From Streptomyces aureus (GTDB lineage Bacteria; Actinomycetota; Actinomycetes; Streptomycetales; Streptomycetaceae): a stretch of 64,000 bases of DNA. Location: the NCBI RefSeq assembly GCF_000725495.1, contig NZ_JNZD01000003.1, forward strand, positions 62,001 to 126,000. Direction: 5' to 3'. The notes under the pieces were generated by a model, which did not search any database, was not told the origin of the DNA, and saw nothing but the letters and a program-made list of their open reading frames with translations. Positions 14,817-21,894 of the stretch are shown here, piece after piece. A program made the position numbers and the translations under genes. Each line of letters opens with the position of its first letter. Position 1 is the stretch's first letter.

Positions 14817-15677
14817 GTGAAGACCCGCCGCATCACCCGCGAGCGCCTCGTCCCCCACACCGTCGACGGCAAGACCCGCATGGTCCCCGACGACGAGCAC
14901 ATCGACCTCCCCGTGCCGCCCCGCGACTGGGACCAGATCGGCCTCAACGTCGTCACCGGCATCGTCGCCCTCGCCCTCCTCGGCTGCATGGGCTTCTCCA
15001 CCGCCTCCATCGGCGACCTCCTCGCCCGCGTCACCCCGGCGCCCGCCGCGTACGGAGCAGCAGCCCTGTTCGACCTGGCGTGGATCGGCTGCTCCATCAT
15101 CGAGTGGCTCGCCCGCTACGCCCCCGCCCGTGCGGCCAAGGCGCGCGCTGGCGGGTACCTCGCGCTCGCCGTCGCCATGGGTGCGGTCGCGTCGCACGGC
15201 TGGATCGTCGGGGGCGTCGCCACGGGCCTCGTCGGCGCCGCGGCGTCCGGCCTCGCGAAGGGGCTGTGGGCGATCGTCCTCGATTACCAGGCCGCGCCGC
15301 TGTCGAAGCGGGATGCCGCGTACTTCGAGCAGGAGCTGTCCGAGGCCGCGGTCGAGCTGGCCCGCATCCCCGTCCGGCGGCGCGTCATCCGCGCCCGCGC
15401 ATTGGTCGAGGGGGAGCGACGGGCTCTGGAGACGGACAGCGGATCGACCGGATCCGCTGATCCGGACCAGTCCGGACAGGCCGCGGACGATCCGGACGCG
15501 ACCATCCTGACCCTCGACCCCAACGCGCTGACCACCAAGGACGCCGTCCGGATCGCCTGGGACGCCGATATCCGCGAACGCGACGCCGTCGTCCGCTACG
15601 TCAGCAAGGCCATGGGCAAGGCGGCATCCCCGGACACCGTCGACCGCTACCTCCGCGCGCTGAAGGTGGCCGGCTGA
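14817..15677 (+). CDS. SpdB-like (spread) membrane protein
   Basis: 286 residues from GTG 14817. The N-terminal opening (MKTRRITRERLVPHTVDGKTRMVPDDEHI...PPRDWDQI) and four hydrophobic segments (about residues 43-60, 77-96, 112-130, 135-160) containing FSTASIGDLLARVTPAPAAYGAA and DLAWIGCSIIEWLARY match the SpdB proteins of Streptomyces plasmids and AICEs. These are thought to form channels for intramycelial plasmid spread. The C-terminal 100 residues form a cytoplasmic domain, ending in a helical TVDRYLRALKVAG. Two GATCCGGA octamers lie in its 3' half. Confidence 0.75.
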   Translation: MKTRRITRERLVPHTVDGKTRMVPDDEHIDLPVPPRDWDQIGLNVVTGIVALALLGCMGFSTASIGDLLARVTPAPAAYGAAALFDLAWIGCSIIEWLARYAPARAAKARAGGYLALAVAMGAVASHGWIVGGVATGLVGAAASGLAKGLWAIVLDYQAAPLSKRDAAYFEQELSEAAVELARIPVRRRVIRARALVEGERRALETDSGSTGSADPDQSGQAADDPDATILTLDPNALTTKDAVRIAWDADIRERDAVVRYVSKAMGKAASPDTVDRYLRALKVAG

Positions 15678-15874
15678 TGACCTCCGCGGCCGGGCTGTGC
15701 CTCGCCCTCATCTGCATCGCCATCGTCGCCGCCGGGCTCGGCCTCGCCGCCGCAACCTGGCGGCCCGCCCTGCGCCACGTGGCCACCGTCGTCCTCCTCG
15801 CGGCCGGGCTCGTCGTCGGCGCCACCGGGATCGTCGCCGCCGCCGTCCACCAGCTCGCCGCCGTCCTGCCGTAG
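15677..15874 (+). CDS. small spd-type membrane protein (65 aa)
   Basis: ATG 15677 overlaps the SpdB-like stop (TGATGA). Two hydrophobic helices (residues 5-27 and 35-58) with a short basic turn (WRPALRHV). Size and position match the small SpdA/SpdD-type proteins that follow SpdB in conjugative elements. No soluble domain. Confidence 0.72.
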   Translation: MTSAAGLCLALICIAIVAAGLGLAAATWRPALRHVATVVLLAAGLVVGATGIVAAAVHQLAAVLP

Positions 15875-15883
15875 GAGCCCGTC

Positions 15884-16177
15884 ATGCTGCTCACCGCGCT
15901 CGTCCTCGCAGCGCTCACCCCGGGCGTCGTCACCGGGTGGCGCGTGTACCGCCGTCGCGGCTGGCCCAGAGCGATCCTCGCCGGAGCCGGCGTCACCGTC
16001 GGCGTGGCCGGGCTCGCGCTCCTCAGCCTGATCATGTCGGCGCCGCTCGCCTCTGTCCTCGCCGCACTGTCCGCGGTCGCCGCCCTGAACGCGTACGACC
16101 GCGGGCGGCTGCTCCTCGCGACGCTGTGGGTGACGACGATGGCGGTCTGCATCTGGTGCGCGGGGTGGGCCCGGTGA
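15884..16177 (+). CDS. membrane protein (97 aa), spd-like operon
   Basis: ATG 15884 nine bases after the previous stop (GGAGCCCGTC leader). Four hydrophobic stretches, with one basic cytoplasmic loop RVYRRRGWPRA. No catalytic residues. The stop is overlapped by the next GTG, so its level should be tied to the following protein. Confidence 0.72.
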   Translation: MLLTALVLAALTPGVVTGWRVYRRRGWPRAILAGAGVTVGVAGLALLSLIMSAPLASVLAALSAVAALNAYDRGRLLLATLWVTTMAVCIWCAGWAR

Positions 16178-16749
16178 GCGAGCCGATCTTTCCGACCCGG
16201 GTCATCCCCGCCGGTGAGCCGCTTCCGTTGCCCGCGCCGCCGCCGGCCCCGCCGCCGCGCCCGCCCGGACCGCCGGGTCTCGCGGATCCGGATCCGGACT
16301 GGTGGCGTGGCGGATCCGGACGGTCCGGACCGCCCCCATCCGTCGTGGTCCATCAGCACTTCTACGCGGCCGAACCCGCAGGTGGACCGCTGTCCGTGCC
16401 GGATCCGGATCCGGGACCGCGCTGGTGGCAGCGGATCCGGATCGGCTACAACGCCGGACTCGCCGTCATCTCCCTCACCCTCGCCGGGCCCTGGGCCCAC
16501 GTCCTCGTGTCCGTCCGCGAGGAGGAGTCCCTCGCTGGCGCGTGGGTCATGGCGCTGGGCCCCCTGATCGTCCTGGCATTCGCGGACAACACCTACAGGG
16601 TCGCCGCCGCAGGAGCCGCCGACGACCTGTGGATCCCGAAGATCCGTGCCGCCGGAGCCCGACTCCTGCTGTGGGCCGCCGTCATCGGCACCGCGCTCGC
16701 CCTGCCCGTCACCACGCTCGTCTACGCACTGACCGGAGTCCACGCATGA
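16174..16749 (+). CDS. Pro-rich membrane protein, spd-like operon
   Basis: 191 residues from GTG 16174. Residues 15-85 are Pro/Asp/Gly-rich, then come three membrane segments (AGLAVISLTLAGPWAHVLV, WVMALGPLIVLAFA, LLLWAAVIGTALALPVTTLV). The linker DNA repeats the motif CGGATCCGG in all three reading frames, giving DPDP, GSG and RIRI. The repetition is therefore at DNA rather than protein level. It overlaps both neighbours. Confidence 0.72.
   Translation: MSEPIFPTRVIPAGEPLPLPAPPPAPPPRPPGPPGLADPDPDWWRGGSGRSGPPPSVVVHQHFYAAEPAGGPLSVPDPDPGPRWWQRIRIGYNAGLAVISLTLAGPWAHVLVSVREEESLAGAWVMALGPLIVLAFADNTYRVAAAGAADDLWIPKIRAAGARLLLWAAVIGTALALPVTTLVYALTGVHA
16283..16445. repeat. reiterated GATCCGGA / CGGATCCGG motifs
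   Basis: GATCCGGA starts at 16285, 16291, 16313, 16402 and 16434, with two more at 15459 and 15489. Two identical 15-mers (16283-16297, 16400-16414) are each followed by TGGTGG and another CGGATCCGG, as in a duplicated block. The octamer is one base from GACCCGGA, the published TraB recognition repeat of Streptomyces plasmid pSVH1. Confidence 0.55.
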
Positions 16750-17354
16750 TCACGCTCGCTGCCGGAGCCGAGCAGTACACCACCAGCACCGTCACCACCG
16801 CCGGGTTCGCCCTCGGCCTGGCGCTCCTCGGCGCCGAGCACTGGCGCTGGTACAAAGGCGCCGCCACCCCGGCCCCTGCACCGTCCGGCAAGGGGAAAGG
16901 CGCAGCTCCCGCAGCCGCCGGCGGCCGCTCCCTCGACCCCAAGGCCATGATCCCGTACTGGTTCGGCCTCGCCTGCGGCATCCTCATGGTCGCCTGTCCC
17001 GCCGGACTCCTTGGCACCACCGCCGGCATCCTCCGCTGGGGCGGCAACGGCCTCGGCGGCACGGTCATGTCGACGCTCACCGGCAGGGACGCCACCGTCA
17101 TGGCGACCGCAGCCGCGCCCGGCCTCGACGGATACGGGGCGGTCGTCGTCACCGCGCTCGCCATCAGCCTCTGGTTCCTGCGGAAGTCCATCGCGAAGGC
17201 CACCAAGGGCAAATGGAAGAAAGGCCTGTTCACCGGGGTGCTTCTCTGCATCAGCACCGGCACGGCCGCCTTCGTCGCGCAGACCGTTGTCGGCGGCGCC
17301 AACGACCTCGGCCAGTTCCTGCTGGGCCAGCTCGCGACCGGGACGATCCTGTGA
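16746..17354 (+). CDS. membrane protein (202 aa), spd-like operon
   Basis: ATG 16746 in a 4-base overlap. An N-terminal hydrophobic helix (TAGFALGLALLGAEHW), an Ala/Pro/Lys linker (PAPAPSGKGKGAAPAAAGG), then three more membrane helices with glycine-rich loops (LRWGGNGLGGTVMSTLTGRD). The basic segment KSIAKATKGKWKKG should be cytoplasmic. A plausible pore or channel component; not matched to a named family. Confidence 0.72.
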   Translation: MITLAAGAEQYTTSTVTTAGFALGLALLGAEHWRWYKGAATPAPAPSGKGKGAAPAAAGGRSLDPKAMIPYWFGLACGILMVACPAGLLGTTAGILRWGGNGLGGTVMSTLTGRDATVMATAAAPGLDGYGAVVVTALAISLWFLRKSIAKATKGKWKKGLFTGVLLCISTGTAAFVAQTVVGGANDLGQFLLGQLATGTIL

Positions 17355-18127
17355 CCGCCCCGACCACGTGGGAGTGGCTGCGCACGGCCGCGGACCGTAT
17401 CTCGATCGGCAGCCACCGCATCATCTCCCGCTCACTCGGACGGGTCATCCGAGGCGTGAGCGGCCGGTTCGGACGGTGGCCGTGGTGGGTGCAACTCGGC
17501 CTGGCCTACGTGGCGCTGCTCCGAGGCCCGGCGGTCCTGGCGGGCATCGGTGACCGCGCGCACGAGCGCGTCGCATCGGGCGCATGGAGCGGCGCGCTGA
17601 CCGTTTCGACGGTGCTGTGGGTCATCGCCGCGTACCGGGTCGGCGGGCACGAGGAACCGCAGGACACCGAGCCGAGCGAGCCCGTCGAGGAACAGCCGGA
17701 GCCCGGCCCCGCACCGTCGCCGTCTGGTCCGGCGCCGGTCTCGCCGGTCGCGCTCGTCGCCGCAGTCCGCGACATCGGCACCCCCCACGCCCAGTTGAAG
17801 CCCCTCGCCGAGCACCTCGGCACGACCACAGACGCGGTGCGTGCCGCAGCGGGCGCGGTGGGCTGGCCGGTCAAGGACGTGCGGATGGAGGGCCGCTCCT
17901 CATCCGCGGGGCTGCGCTGGGACGACTGCCCCTCCCCGACCATCCTCCTGCCCTCGTCCAGTGTCGTCGGTGCAGGTCAGTCTGCCGACAACGACAACGA
18001 CGACACCGAAGAGGGGCTGCCCGGAGAGGGGTTGCGTGTAGAAGACATCGGACAGGGCGGCCGCGTCATCCGCGACCCAGCCGACACCGTTCGGCACCAC
18101 TCGCTGAAAGACCCGCGGGCGAGCTGA
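17351..18127 (+). CDS. membrane-anchored protein with C-terminal winged-helix-like domain
   Basis: 258 residues from GTG 17351, the last gene of the membrane operon. Two membrane segments (about residues 46-62 and 77-95) precede a Glu/Pro-rich linker (EPSEPVEEQPEPGPAPSP). Residues 130-185 (PVALVAAVRDIGTPHAQLKPLAEHLGTTTDAVRAAAGAVGWPV) look like a winged helix or FtsK-gamma-like fold that could bind DNA. The acidic tail is disordered. Its architecture fits a membrane-tethered DNA-recognition protein, supporting a transfer-related reading of the operon. Confidence 0.65.
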   Translation: MTAPTTWEWLRTAADRISIGSHRIISRSLGRVIRGVSGRFGRWPWWVQLGLAYVALLRGPAVLAGIGDRAHERVASGAWSGALTVSTVLWVIAAYRVGGHEEPQDTEPSEPVEEQPEPGPAPSPSGPAPVSPVALVAAVRDIGTPHAQLKPLAEHLGTTTDAVRAAAGAVGWPVKDVRMEGRSSSAGLRWDDCPSPTILLPSSSVVGAGQSADNDNDDTEEGLPGEGLRVEDIGQGGRVIRDPADTVRHHSLKDPRAS

Positions 18128-18177
18128 CCGCCCTGCCACACTGGAGACTCCGCGCCGGGTAACGCCCGGCATTGACG

Positions 18178-18212
18178 AGGCCTCACCGCAATCCCCCCTT
18201 GCGGTGAGGCCT
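18178..18212 (+). terminator. terminator after the spd-like operon
   Basis: Perfect 13-bp arms aggcctcaccgca/tgcggtgaggcct with a 9-nt loop, 50 bases after the stop at 18127, followed by TTCGCCATT. Confidence 0.8.
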
Positions 18213-18284
18213 TCGCCATTCCCGCCCGTACCGCCGGCGGCCGCGGCTACGATCCCCGGCACGATCACGTCCTGGGGGGACACC

Positions 18285-18701
18285 ATGCGCCGTACCACCA
18301 CAGCCCTGCTCGCCGCCCTGCTGCTCGCCGGAGCCGCCGTCGGCTGCTCGAAGTCCGGCGACGAGAAAGCCCAGGACTGCGCCGCCGCGCTTACCGAGAG
18401 CACCGGAGGTAAGTCCGGGGACCAGCCGACCGTCACCGAGGCGAAGAAGCGGGTCGACGCCTTCGACAAGACACTCGCAGGCATGGTCCGTTCCGGGTAC
18501 CAGAGCGTAGCCAGCGACGCGTTCGACGCGGTGGAGGAGAAGACCCGGGACGGCGAGAAGAACAAGCCGGACGCGTGCGGGCAGCTCAGCGACGACGACT
18601 ACACGGCGCTGCTCGCGGCCCAGGCGATCGATGGTCTGGGGTGGACGGGCAAGGACGGACAGTTCGACAAGCTCAAGATGGTGCAGGGGCTGGGTAACTA
18701 G
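18285..18701 (+). CDS. small lipoprotein
   Basis: 138 residues. A type II signal peptide with lipobox AVGC (Cys21) follows a short Arg-Arg start and an Ala/Leu core. The mature part is charged and helical (TVTEAKKRVDAFDKTLAGMV), with two Cys residues beyond the lipid anchor. The gene is monocistronic between two terminators with a GGGGGGA ribosome site. Isolated prophage lipoproteins often block superinfection or alter the surface; that role is inferred. Confidence 0.85.
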   Translation: MRRTTTALLAALLLAGAAVGCSKSGDEKAQDCAAALTESTGGKSGDQPTVTEAKKRVDAFDKTLAGMVRSGYQSVASDAFDAVEEKTRDGEKNKPDACGQLSDDDYTALLAAQAIDGLGWTGKDGQFDKLKMVQGLGN

Positions 18702-18720
18702 GACTGCTGCCATCATGGTG

Positions 18721-18750
18721 AGGCCCCGCACCGGAGCCCGGGCGGGGCCT
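18721..18750. terminator. bidirectional terminator between lipoprotein gene and leftward operon B
   Basis: Arms aggccccgc/gcggggcct around a 12-nt loop, between convergent genes ending at 18701 and 18766. Confidence 0.7.
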
Positions 18751-18765
18751 TCGCCATGCCGTGGG

Positions 18766-19017
18766 TCAGCGGCGGTACAGCGACCGCATGGACCGCTGCA
18801 AGGCTGCGCGGACGCTCGCCTCGATTGCGCCTTCGTCGATGACGAACAGCTTCCCGGCTGGACAGTGCTGGCTGGGGAGCACTGTGATGTGGTCGTACCC
18901 GCGTGCTTCGACGACCGCGAGGATCTCGTCCAGGCGGTGTGGTTCACAGAGGACAGTGCGCTTGGCGTCGCCGTCGATCTGCTTCCAGAACGCCTCGTCG
19001 GTAGAACTGTCGCTCAT
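18766..19017 (-). CDS. hypothetical protein (83 aa), leftward operon B
   Basis: Starts ATG 19017, overlapping the upstream gene's stop. Alpha/beta pattern with VLCEPHRLDEILAVVEARGYDHITVLPSQHCPAGKLFVID, a ferredoxin-like strand-helix-strand arrangement, then a basic helical tail. No membrane segment. Not recognised. Confidence 0.72.
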   Translation of the reverse strand: MSDSSTDEAFWKQIDGDAKRTVLCEPHRLDEILAVVEARGYDHITVLPSQHCPAGKLFVIDEGAIEASVRAALQRSMRSLYRR

Positions 19018-19346
19018 GCGGTGGGCTCCTCACCCGGGCGCACCGAGTCCTCGGCGTAGTACGGATTAGCCCACGGCATGGTGCGATAGGCCGCAGTCGC
19101 TTGCTCGCGCATCTTGGCGTGCATGTCGCGGATCCCTTCGGGGTCGCCCCACACGATCCGATCGATCACCCGACGACGCGCCTCTTCGGAAACACCCTCG
19201 TCGGCCATGGCGCGTTCGGCCATGTCCAGCGTGCGCCGCAAGACCTCGGTCTGCATCCGCTGCGCTGGGTTGAAGAGGAGCGTCCGCCGCATCCCGGGCT
19301 GCTGGTCGAGGTGGCGGGCGAGGGTGTCGTCCGTGAACTCGCTCAT
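19014..19346 (-). CDS. hypothetical helical protein (110 aa), leftward operon B
   Basis: ATG 19346 lies within the stop of the upstream gene. Helical throughout, with ARHLDQQPGMRRTLLFNPAQRMQTEVLRRTLDMAERAMADEG and a conserved-looking aromatic C-terminus (TMPWANPYYAEDS). Probably soluble. No match to a named family. Confidence 0.7.
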   Translation of the reverse strand: MSEFTDDTLARHLDQQPGMRRTLLFNPAQRMQTEVLRRTLDMAERAMADEGVSEEARRRVIDRIVWGDPEGIRDMHAKMREQATAAYRTMPWANPYYAEDSVRPGEEPTA

Positions 19347-19585
19347 GCGATCTTCCCCTTGTCCGGAAGCGCGGAGGCTGCGCTCACTTTCGGGTCGATG
19401 ACGTCGATCACCTCGCTGATCACGTCTTGGTGCAGGTGCCCGCCCCAACTCTCCATCACATCGGGCAAAGCGGTTCGCTGCTGCTCCGCCAGCTCGTGTG
19501 CGAACGCGTCGAGGTTGGCCTCGGCCCGCGCCGTGCTGAGGCCGGCCTGGCGGAGGTAGGCGAGCAGCCTGTCGCGCTCGGTCAC
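19343..19585 (-). CDS. hypothetical protein, paralogue of the gene at 7595-7843
   Basis: 80 residues from GTG 19585, preceded by GAGGAG. LRQAGLSTARAEANLDAFAHELAEQQ is nearly the same block as in the rightward early gene at 7595; the later DVIDPKV segment also matches. It lacks the Cys cluster of its paralogue. Leftward expression puts it under the operators at 19836-19918, unlike the other copy. Confidence 0.8.
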   Translation of the reverse strand: MTERDRLLAYLRQAGLSTARAEANLDAFAHELAEQQRTALPDVMESWGGHLHQDVISEVIDVIDPKVSAASALPDKGKIA

Positions 19586-19812
19586 CTGGTCGTCTCCTCG
19601 CTGCTCGGCGGCCGCTCGGCGTGAGTCCGGGAGTCGCCGTTGATGTCGATGCAGATCTGCCGGGCCCGTTCGTGGTTGATGCTCGCCCAGCTGCCGATCT
19701 CGCGGAAGGAATGACCGTCGAGGCGCGCGGCCGCGACGTGTTCGCGGCGGGTCTGTTCCCGCTGGTCGATGGCTTTCGTGTCTCGGCGCAGTTGCGCCTC
19801 CCAGTCGGTCAT
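19582..19812 (-). CDS. sigma-70 region-4-like HTH regulator heading leftward operon B
   Basis: 76 residues. The basic N-terminal helix (TDWEAQLRRDTKAIDQREQTRREHV) is followed by LDGHSFREIGSWASINHERARQICIDING. This HTH has the ER-x-R-QI turn of sigma region 4 and resembles the regulator at 13563-13871. It is the first gene leftward from three GTCTA-N5-TAGAC palindromes, so autoregulation through them is likely. The product diverges from the WYL-domain gene. Confidence 0.75.
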   Translation of the reverse strand: MTDWEAQLRRDTKAIDQREQTRREHVAAARLDGHSFREIGSWASINHERARQICIDINGDSRTHAERPPSSEETTR

Positions 19813-19835
19813 GAGGGCATCGTCTCACGAGGGGT

Positions 19836-19918
19836 GTCTGTTTCCTAGACGCGAGTCTGTCTATTCGCTAGACATTCATGAGCGCCCATGCCATGCTCTT
19901 GGTGTCTAGAAAATAGAC
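19836..19918. promoter_or_regulatory. three palindromic operators GTCTA-N5-TAGAC
   Basis: Sites at 19836-19850 (GTCTG in the left half), 19859-19873 (perfect) and 19904-19918 (perfect), each 15 bp. The intervening bases are unrelated, so only the arms are conserved. They fill the 130-base gap between divergent starts at 19812 and 19943. Spacings of 23 and 45 bp place them to control both promoters. Confidence 0.85.
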
Positions 19919-19942
19919 AGTCGAGCTCAGGGGGAACCGCAG

Positions 19943-20362
19943 ATGAGGCGCACCGCACGGGAGACCACCACCGCCACCCTCACCCGCCTCATCAAGGCCC
20001 TCGACCGACAGCACCCCGTCACCATCAGCTACCTGAAGGAAGAGAAGAACGCCGACGGCCGCAAGACCGGCCGGCTCGTCGAGACCACGCGCACCGTCGA
20101 GATCTACGACTTCTACGTCAGCGCCGCCGGCGACATCCTCGCCAAGGCCATGGACCGCCAGACCGGCGAACGCCGCGACTTCCGCATCGACCGACTGATC
20201 TCGTACTCGATCCACCGCACCGCCTACCTGGTGCCGCGCCCCGTCGCCGCCGAACCCAAGGCCCGTCCGACCCGCGGCCTGGTCACCGTCCCCGCGCTCT
20301 ACCCCGTCGGCTGTCCCATCGCCCGCCGCGTCCAGCTGCTGGCCAACGAACTCGCCGCTTGA
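19943..20362 (+). CDS. WYL-domain-type protein
   Basis: 139 residues. HPVTISYLKEEKNADGRKTGRLVETTRTVEIYDF, KAMDRQTGERRDFRIDRLISYSI and the start RRTARETTTATLTRLIKAL follow the WYL beta-barrel order (basic strand pairs ending in R-x-F-R-I-D-R-I). There is no N-terminal HTH, so it is probably a ligand-sensing accessory or stand-alone WYL protein. It is transcribed divergently from the HTH gene over the GTCTA-N5-TAGAC operators. WYL proteins frequently regulate phage defence genes. Confidence 0.8.
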   Translation: MRRTARETTTATLTRLIKALDRQHPVTISYLKEEKNADGRKTGRLVETTRTVEIYDFYVSAAGDILAKAMDRQTGERRDFRIDRLISYSIHRTAYLVPRPVAAEPKARPTRGLVTVPALYPVGCPIARRVQLLANELAA

Positions 20363-20386
20363 CCCACCCGTTCAGACAGGAGCCTC

Positions 20387-20557
20387 ATGACCACCGCCAT
20401 CGCGTCCACCACCGCCACCCTCATCGCCGACGCCTACCTCGCCGACGCCCTGCACTGGCTCGCCGCCGCGGACGAGGCGGCCGCCGCCGGCAACCGCGCC
20501 CAGGCCGCGGACTACCAGCTCCTCGCCGACGCGAGCCTGGCCCTCGCCGGACTCTGA
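20387..20557 (+). CDS. small Ala-rich protein (56 aa)
   Basis: ATG 20387 follows CAGGAGCCTC 24 bases after the WYL stop. The product is an amphipathic Ala/Asp/Leu helix pair (LIADAYLADALHWLAAADEAAAAGNRAQAADYQLLADASLAL). A good ribosome site and the following stem-loop support it. Function unknown. Confidence 0.65.
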   Translation: MTTAIASTTATLIADAYLADALHWLAAADEAAAAGNRAQAADYQLLADASLALAGL

Positions 20558-20566
20558 CCCACCCCA

Positions 20567-20596
20567 GGTGCGGCCAGCCCACCGGCTGGCCGCACC
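20567..20596 (+). terminator. 13-bp stem-loop, tetraloop
   Basis: Perfect arms ggtgcggccagcc/ggctggccgcacc with loop cacc, 9 bases after the stop at 20557. A related hairpin with the same GGTGCGGCC foot is at 20977. Confidence 0.7.
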
Positions 20597-20661
20597 CTCG
20601 CCGACTTCCGCACAGACACCATCGCCGCACAGATGCTGCTCGCGGCCTGAACAGGAGAGCC

Positions 20662-20967
20662 ATGACCATCGAGCCCACGCCCAAGACGTTCGAAGAGCAG
20701 TGCATCAACATCGCCCTCGGCGAGAACGGCCTGCGCATCAGCGTCCAGCCGATGAGCGGTCACGACCGCTGCTTCGCCTGCTACACGCTCCTGGACTACG
20801 GCCAGTGGGGCGTCGTGCTCCCTGACTCCCAGGGCCGCTTCGACCGTGTCGCGTTCTGCCGGGGCTGCATCACGGCGCTCGCCACCGCGCACGAGCACGT
20901 CCCGGCCGCCTCGGCCCCGGACCCGCTCGACGAGTACAGCGCCGCCGACGCCCACTCCGGGCGCTGA
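20662..20967 (+). CDS. hypothetical protein with Cys-rich middle
   Basis: 101 residues, ATG 20662 after CAGGAGAGC. It begins EPTPKTFEEQCINIALGENGLRISV, then has H-D-R-C-F-A-C (HDRCFACYTLLDYGQWGVV) and a later C-R-G-C. The four Cys could make one zinc site (two CxxC). The C-terminus is Pro/Asp-rich. Not recognised. Confidence 0.75.
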   Translation: MTIEPTPKTFEEQCINIALGENGLRISVQPMSGHDRCFACYTLLDYGQWGVVLPDSQGRFDRVAFCRGCITALATAHEHVPAASAPDPLDEYSAADAHSGR

Positions 20968-20976
20968 CCTGCCCCG

Positions 20977-21006
20977 GGTGCGGCCGGCCCGCGGGCGGGC
21001 CGCACC
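20977..21006 (+). terminator. stem-loop with GGTGCGGCC foot
   Basis: Outer arms ggtgcggcc/ggccgcacc, with an inner gcccgcgggc palindrome, 10 bases after the stop at 20967. Confidence 0.6.
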
Positions 21007-21045
21007 TCTCGCCGCTTGACCCGCCGACACGACAGGATGAACCCC

Positions 21046-21357
21046 ATGCCCGACCAGTCCGAACTCCGCGCCATCGCCACCGAGCTGATCCGCAATGCCG
21101 TCAAGGCCATTGACCCCGAGGTCGCCTGCAATCACGTCATCGCGACCCGGGGCGAGGCCGTCGACGTCGACGCGCTCGCCTTCGGATCCAACACCGCCGT
21201 CCGCACGGCGCAGCTCGACATCTCGTGGGACGACGACACTGAGGCCGACGCCTCCCGCCTCGTCCGCGTCGAGCTACTGGTGGAGCGCGCCCGCGACAAG
21301 GGCAACACGACCATCGACACGGATGTGCTGCTCGACGCGCTCGGCCTGGAGTCGTAA
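21046..21357 (+). CDS. hypothetical protein (103 aa)
   Basis: ATG 21046; an ATG at 21037 within CAGGATG is an alternative three codons upstream. An N-terminal helix (ELRAIATELIRNAVKAIDPEVACNHV) is followed by a strand-rich acidic centre and a C-terminal helix (TDVLLDALGLES). No cysteine cluster or membrane segment. Placed between stem-loops, so probably one of several individually processed cistrons. Confidence 0.72.
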   Translation: MPDQSELRAIATELIRNAVKAIDPEVACNHVIATRGEAVDVDALAFGSNTAVRTAQLDISWDDDTEADASRLVRVELLVERARDKGNTTIDTDVLLDALGLES

Positions 21358-21382
21358 CCCGCGTCGCCTGACCCCGCGCACA

Positions 21383-21435
21383 GCAGAGGGCCCGATCCCC
21401 GGTCTCGCCGCCGCCCCAGGGATCGGGCCCTCTGC
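21383..21435 (+). terminator. 17-bp stem-loop, GCAGAGGGCCCG family (copy 1)
   Basis: Perfect arms 21383-21399 and 21419-21435 with a 19-nt loop, 25 bases after the stop at 21357. It shares GCAGAGGGCCCG with the hairpin at 21895. Confidence 0.8.
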
Positions 21436-21495
21436 GCCTAACCGATCCACCCGAACCGACCGCAACCGCCCACCCCGGCAAGAGAGGATGACCTC

Positions 21496-21882
21496 ATGGC
21501 CACCCGCACGTTCCCCCTCGCCGACATCCTGTCCGTCACCACAGGGCTGCTGCTCACGCAGCGCACCGGGGAACGTGGCGCCGCCCTGGATGAGATCTTC
21601 GAGTTCATGACCGGAGAGAAGCTCGCCTGGTGGCAGGCCCCCCGCGCGGCCGACGCCTGCACGGAAGCGCTCGTCGCCCAGCATCCGTTCCTCGCCGACC
21701 TCGTGCCGCCGAAGGTGGCCCAGGCCCCGATCGGGAAGGCCACGCTGCTCATGTGGCTGACCACGGCCCAGTTGAAGCACGGCACCAAGCTGGACATCGA
21801 GCCACTCACCGACTGGGTGCACCAGGCCAAGGGGCAGGAACTCATCGACCAGATCGAGCTGGTCAACCTGCAGACCACCTGA
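21496..21882 (+). CDS. hypothetical phage protein (128 aa)
   Basis: ATG 21496 after AAGAGAGGATGACCTC. The N-terminus FPLADILSVTTGLLLTQRTGERGAALDEIFEFMTG and the repeated W/L-rich helices (KLAWWQAPRAADACTEALV, LLMWLTTAQLKHGTKLDIEPL) resemble a small all-helical family seen in actinophages and some Gram-negative phages. No enzymatic motif. It stands alone between two near-identical terminator stems. Confidence 0.75.
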   Translation: MATRTFPLADILSVTTGLLLTQRTGERGAALDEIFEFMTGEKLAWWQAPRAADACTEALVAQHPFLADLVPPKVAQAPIGKATLLMWLTTAQLKHGTKLDIEPLTDWVHQAKGQELIDQIELVNLQTT

Positions 21883-21894
21883 CCCCACCCCGTG

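Noticed and set aside
19859..19918. IS or transposon ends
   Set aside because: The palindromes are repeated operators between divergent genes. There is no transposase and no target duplication.
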